Shown here piece after piece: positions 6,013 through 7,021 of a stretch of 7,021 nt of DNA (positions within the stretch are counted from its first letter, which is position 1; the number at the start of each line of letters is the position of its first letter). Where the stretch lies: positions 1 through 7,021 of the forward strand of contig CALEZK010000272.1 in the NCBI GenBank assembly GCA_937928585.1. The letters are read 5' to 3'. The position numbers were made by a program, and so were the translations under genes. Origin of the DNA: an uncultured bacterium. GTDB taxonomy: Bacteria > Hydrogenedentota > Hydrogenedentia > Hydrogenedentales > SLHB01. A model generated the notes under the pieces. The model did no database searches, had not been told where the DNA came from, and saw nothing but the letters and a program-made list of their open reading frames with translations.

Positions 6013-6993
6013 TCACGCGACACGCTTGGCGGTCGCGCCGCGGCGCGCCGATAACTCATCAATGCCGACGCCGATGAGGATTGCCACGCCGATAACAACA
6101 TACTCCCACTGACTGGGAATCTCCAGAATATTCACTAGGTTCTTCAGCACATTGAACAACGACGCCCCTATTATAACCCCGATTACCGTTCCCGAGCCGC
6201 CGCGAAGACTGCACCCTCCCAAGACCGCCCCGGCTATCGCATAGAGTTCATAAAAGTTGCCGAAATCGCTTGGCCCCAGCGAATTCACCTTGAAGGCGAG
6301 CAGGAGTCCTCCGATCGCGGTAATAAGGCCGCAAAGCGCATAGGCAAGCATAATCAGTCTGCTTGTGCGTATCCCGCTGAAGCGCGCACCTTCTTCGTTC
6401 GCGCCCAGTGCGAACAAATGGCGCCCGACCGGCGTGAAATGCAGGAAGGCGCCGACGATGATCGCGAGGAGGATCAAAATTATGAACGGCACTGCGATCA
6501 CGTCGCCAACGATACCGCTGCCGAGCCACCGCAGATTCGGATAGGTGTTACTGCCAAATCCTTCGCTCTGATCGCCGGTTATCAACCGAGTGATTCCGCG
6601 GTACAGAAAAAGCCCGCACAAGGTGACGATGAATGGCTGCAGCTTTACTTTGGCCACCAGGACCCCGTGCCAAAGCCCGACGCTTGCCCCAATACCGAGC
6701 GCCGCGGGGATCACAATGGCAGGGTGCAGGCCCTGACCTTTGTCCAGCAGCATCGCTGCGCTAATCCCAACCAACGCAGCAAGACTTCCCACTGACAGGT
6801 CAATTCCACCGGTAATGATGACGATCGCCTGCGCCAGACTGAATATCCCGAACAGGCCGATCCAGGTCAGCAAGTTTCGAATGTTCTGATTCGTGAGAAA
6901 ACTGATGCGTCCGTCATCGTGGCTTGCCTCCCACGACGTCGTAAAAACTATCAGCGCGACGAGCAGCCCCGTCAGACCCAGCGCCTTTCGCAC
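6013..6993 (-). CDS. CUT2-family (RbsC-like) sugar ABC transporter permease
   Basis: This is the membrane subunit of a ribose/xylose/galactose-type ABC importer (BPD_transp_2 family), which pairs with an RbsA-like ATPase and a periplasmic binding protein. The 326-residue length is typical. Family signatures include GGIDLSVGS (62-70), KLQPFIVTL (117-125), and the cytoplasmic coupling-loop region GRHLFALGANEEGARFSGI (190-208). YELYAIAGAVLGG (248-260) is followed by SLRGGSGTVIGVIIGA. The C-terminal helix VVIGVAILIGVGID ends at 312. Hydrophobic stretches near 4-20, 41-60, 66-83, 92-114, 120-138, 164-186, 213-234, 250-260, 269-290 and 297-311 fit about eight to ten helices. The start is GTG at 6991-6993, with a TAG in frame three codons upstream. 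A GGGG tract lies 12 nt upstream, a rather distant Shine-Dalgarno. The substrate cannot be read from sequence: CUT2 systems carry pentoses, hexoses, AI-2 and nucleosides. Confidence 0.96.
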   Translation of the reverse strand: MRKALGLTGLLVALIVFTTSWEASHDDGRISFLTNQNIRNLLTWIGLFGIFSLAQAIVIITGGIDLSVGSLAALVGISAAMLLDKGQGLHPAIVIPAALGIGASVGLWHGVLVAKVKLQPFIVTLCGLFLYRGITRLITGDQSEGFGSNTYPNLRWLGSGIVGDVIAVPFIILILLAIIVGAFLHFTPVGRHLFALGANEEGARFSGIRTSRLIMLAYALCGLITAIGGLLLAFKVNSLGPSDFGNFYELYAIAGAVLGGCSLRGGSGTVIGVIIGASLFNVLKNLVNILEIPSQWEYVVIGVAILIGVGIDELSARRGATAKRVA

Positions 6994-6999
6994 GAAACG

Positions 7000-7021
7000 C
7001 TAGCGCCCCATCTGCTGGTTG
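7000..7021 (-). CDS. Possible C-terminal end of an upstream gene (very short fragment)
   Basis: Only the last few codons are in view. The minus strand reads in one frame as NQQMGR followed by TAG (7000-7002), 6 bp before the GTG of the permease. A stop so close to the next start is typical of tightly packed transporter operons, where an RbsA-like ATPase or a second permease is expected. The fragment is too short for identification, and another frame cannot be excluded. Confidence 0.3.

Overview
The window is 7 kb of GC-rich bacterial DNA, and every gene I can support lies on the minus strand, so it reads from right to left. The core genes are ordinary and bacterial. The long unrecognised protein resembles, from memory, sugar-hydrolase-like proteins common in Candidatus Hydrogenedentota, Planctomycetota and similar environmental lineages. 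I therefore lean towards a member of that group, but this is inference and no marker here proves it.

Right half (about 7021 to 3708): the tail of a probable upstream gene, then a complete CUT2 (RbsC-like) sugar ABC transporter permease with a GTG start, then a 755-residue soluble protein 37 bp downstream. The 755-residue protein looks like a multidomain glycoside-hydrolase-like enzyme: a beta-sandwich N-terminal half, a TIM-barrel-like centre, a beta-rich segment and a helical C-terminus. It has no signal peptide. The pair reads as an uptake-plus-processing unit for a small sugar, glycoside or nucleoside. The rest of the transporter (ATPase and binding protein) should lie beyond the right edge.

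Middle (3707 to 3472): a 236-bp intergenic region separates the two transcription units. It carries a strong sigma70-type promoter with an extended -10 and a C-rich discriminator, set among short AATTCG repeats. No convincing terminator is visible for the sugar unit.

Left half (3471 to 1): a housekeeping operon reading tRNA-Gln(UUG), prs (PRPP synthetase), rplY/ctc (ribosomal protein bL25), pth (peptidyl-tRNA hydrolase), ilvN (acetolactate synthase small subunit) and ilvC (ketol-acid reductoisomerase, cut by the left edge). tRNA-Gln/prs/rplY/pth is a familiar order in several phyla. The odd part is the attachment of ilvN and ilvC, without the catalytic ilvB between pth and ilvN, by two very tight junctions in which the Shine-Dalgarno overlaps the previous stop codon. 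The operon thus joins nucleotide precursor supply, translation and branched-chain amino acid synthesis behind one promoter.

I saw no mobile element, CRISPR array, phage gene or riboswitch. The best candidates for something undescribed are the 755-residue protein and its pairing with a CUT2 permease, and the ilvB-less ilvNC extension of the prs operon.
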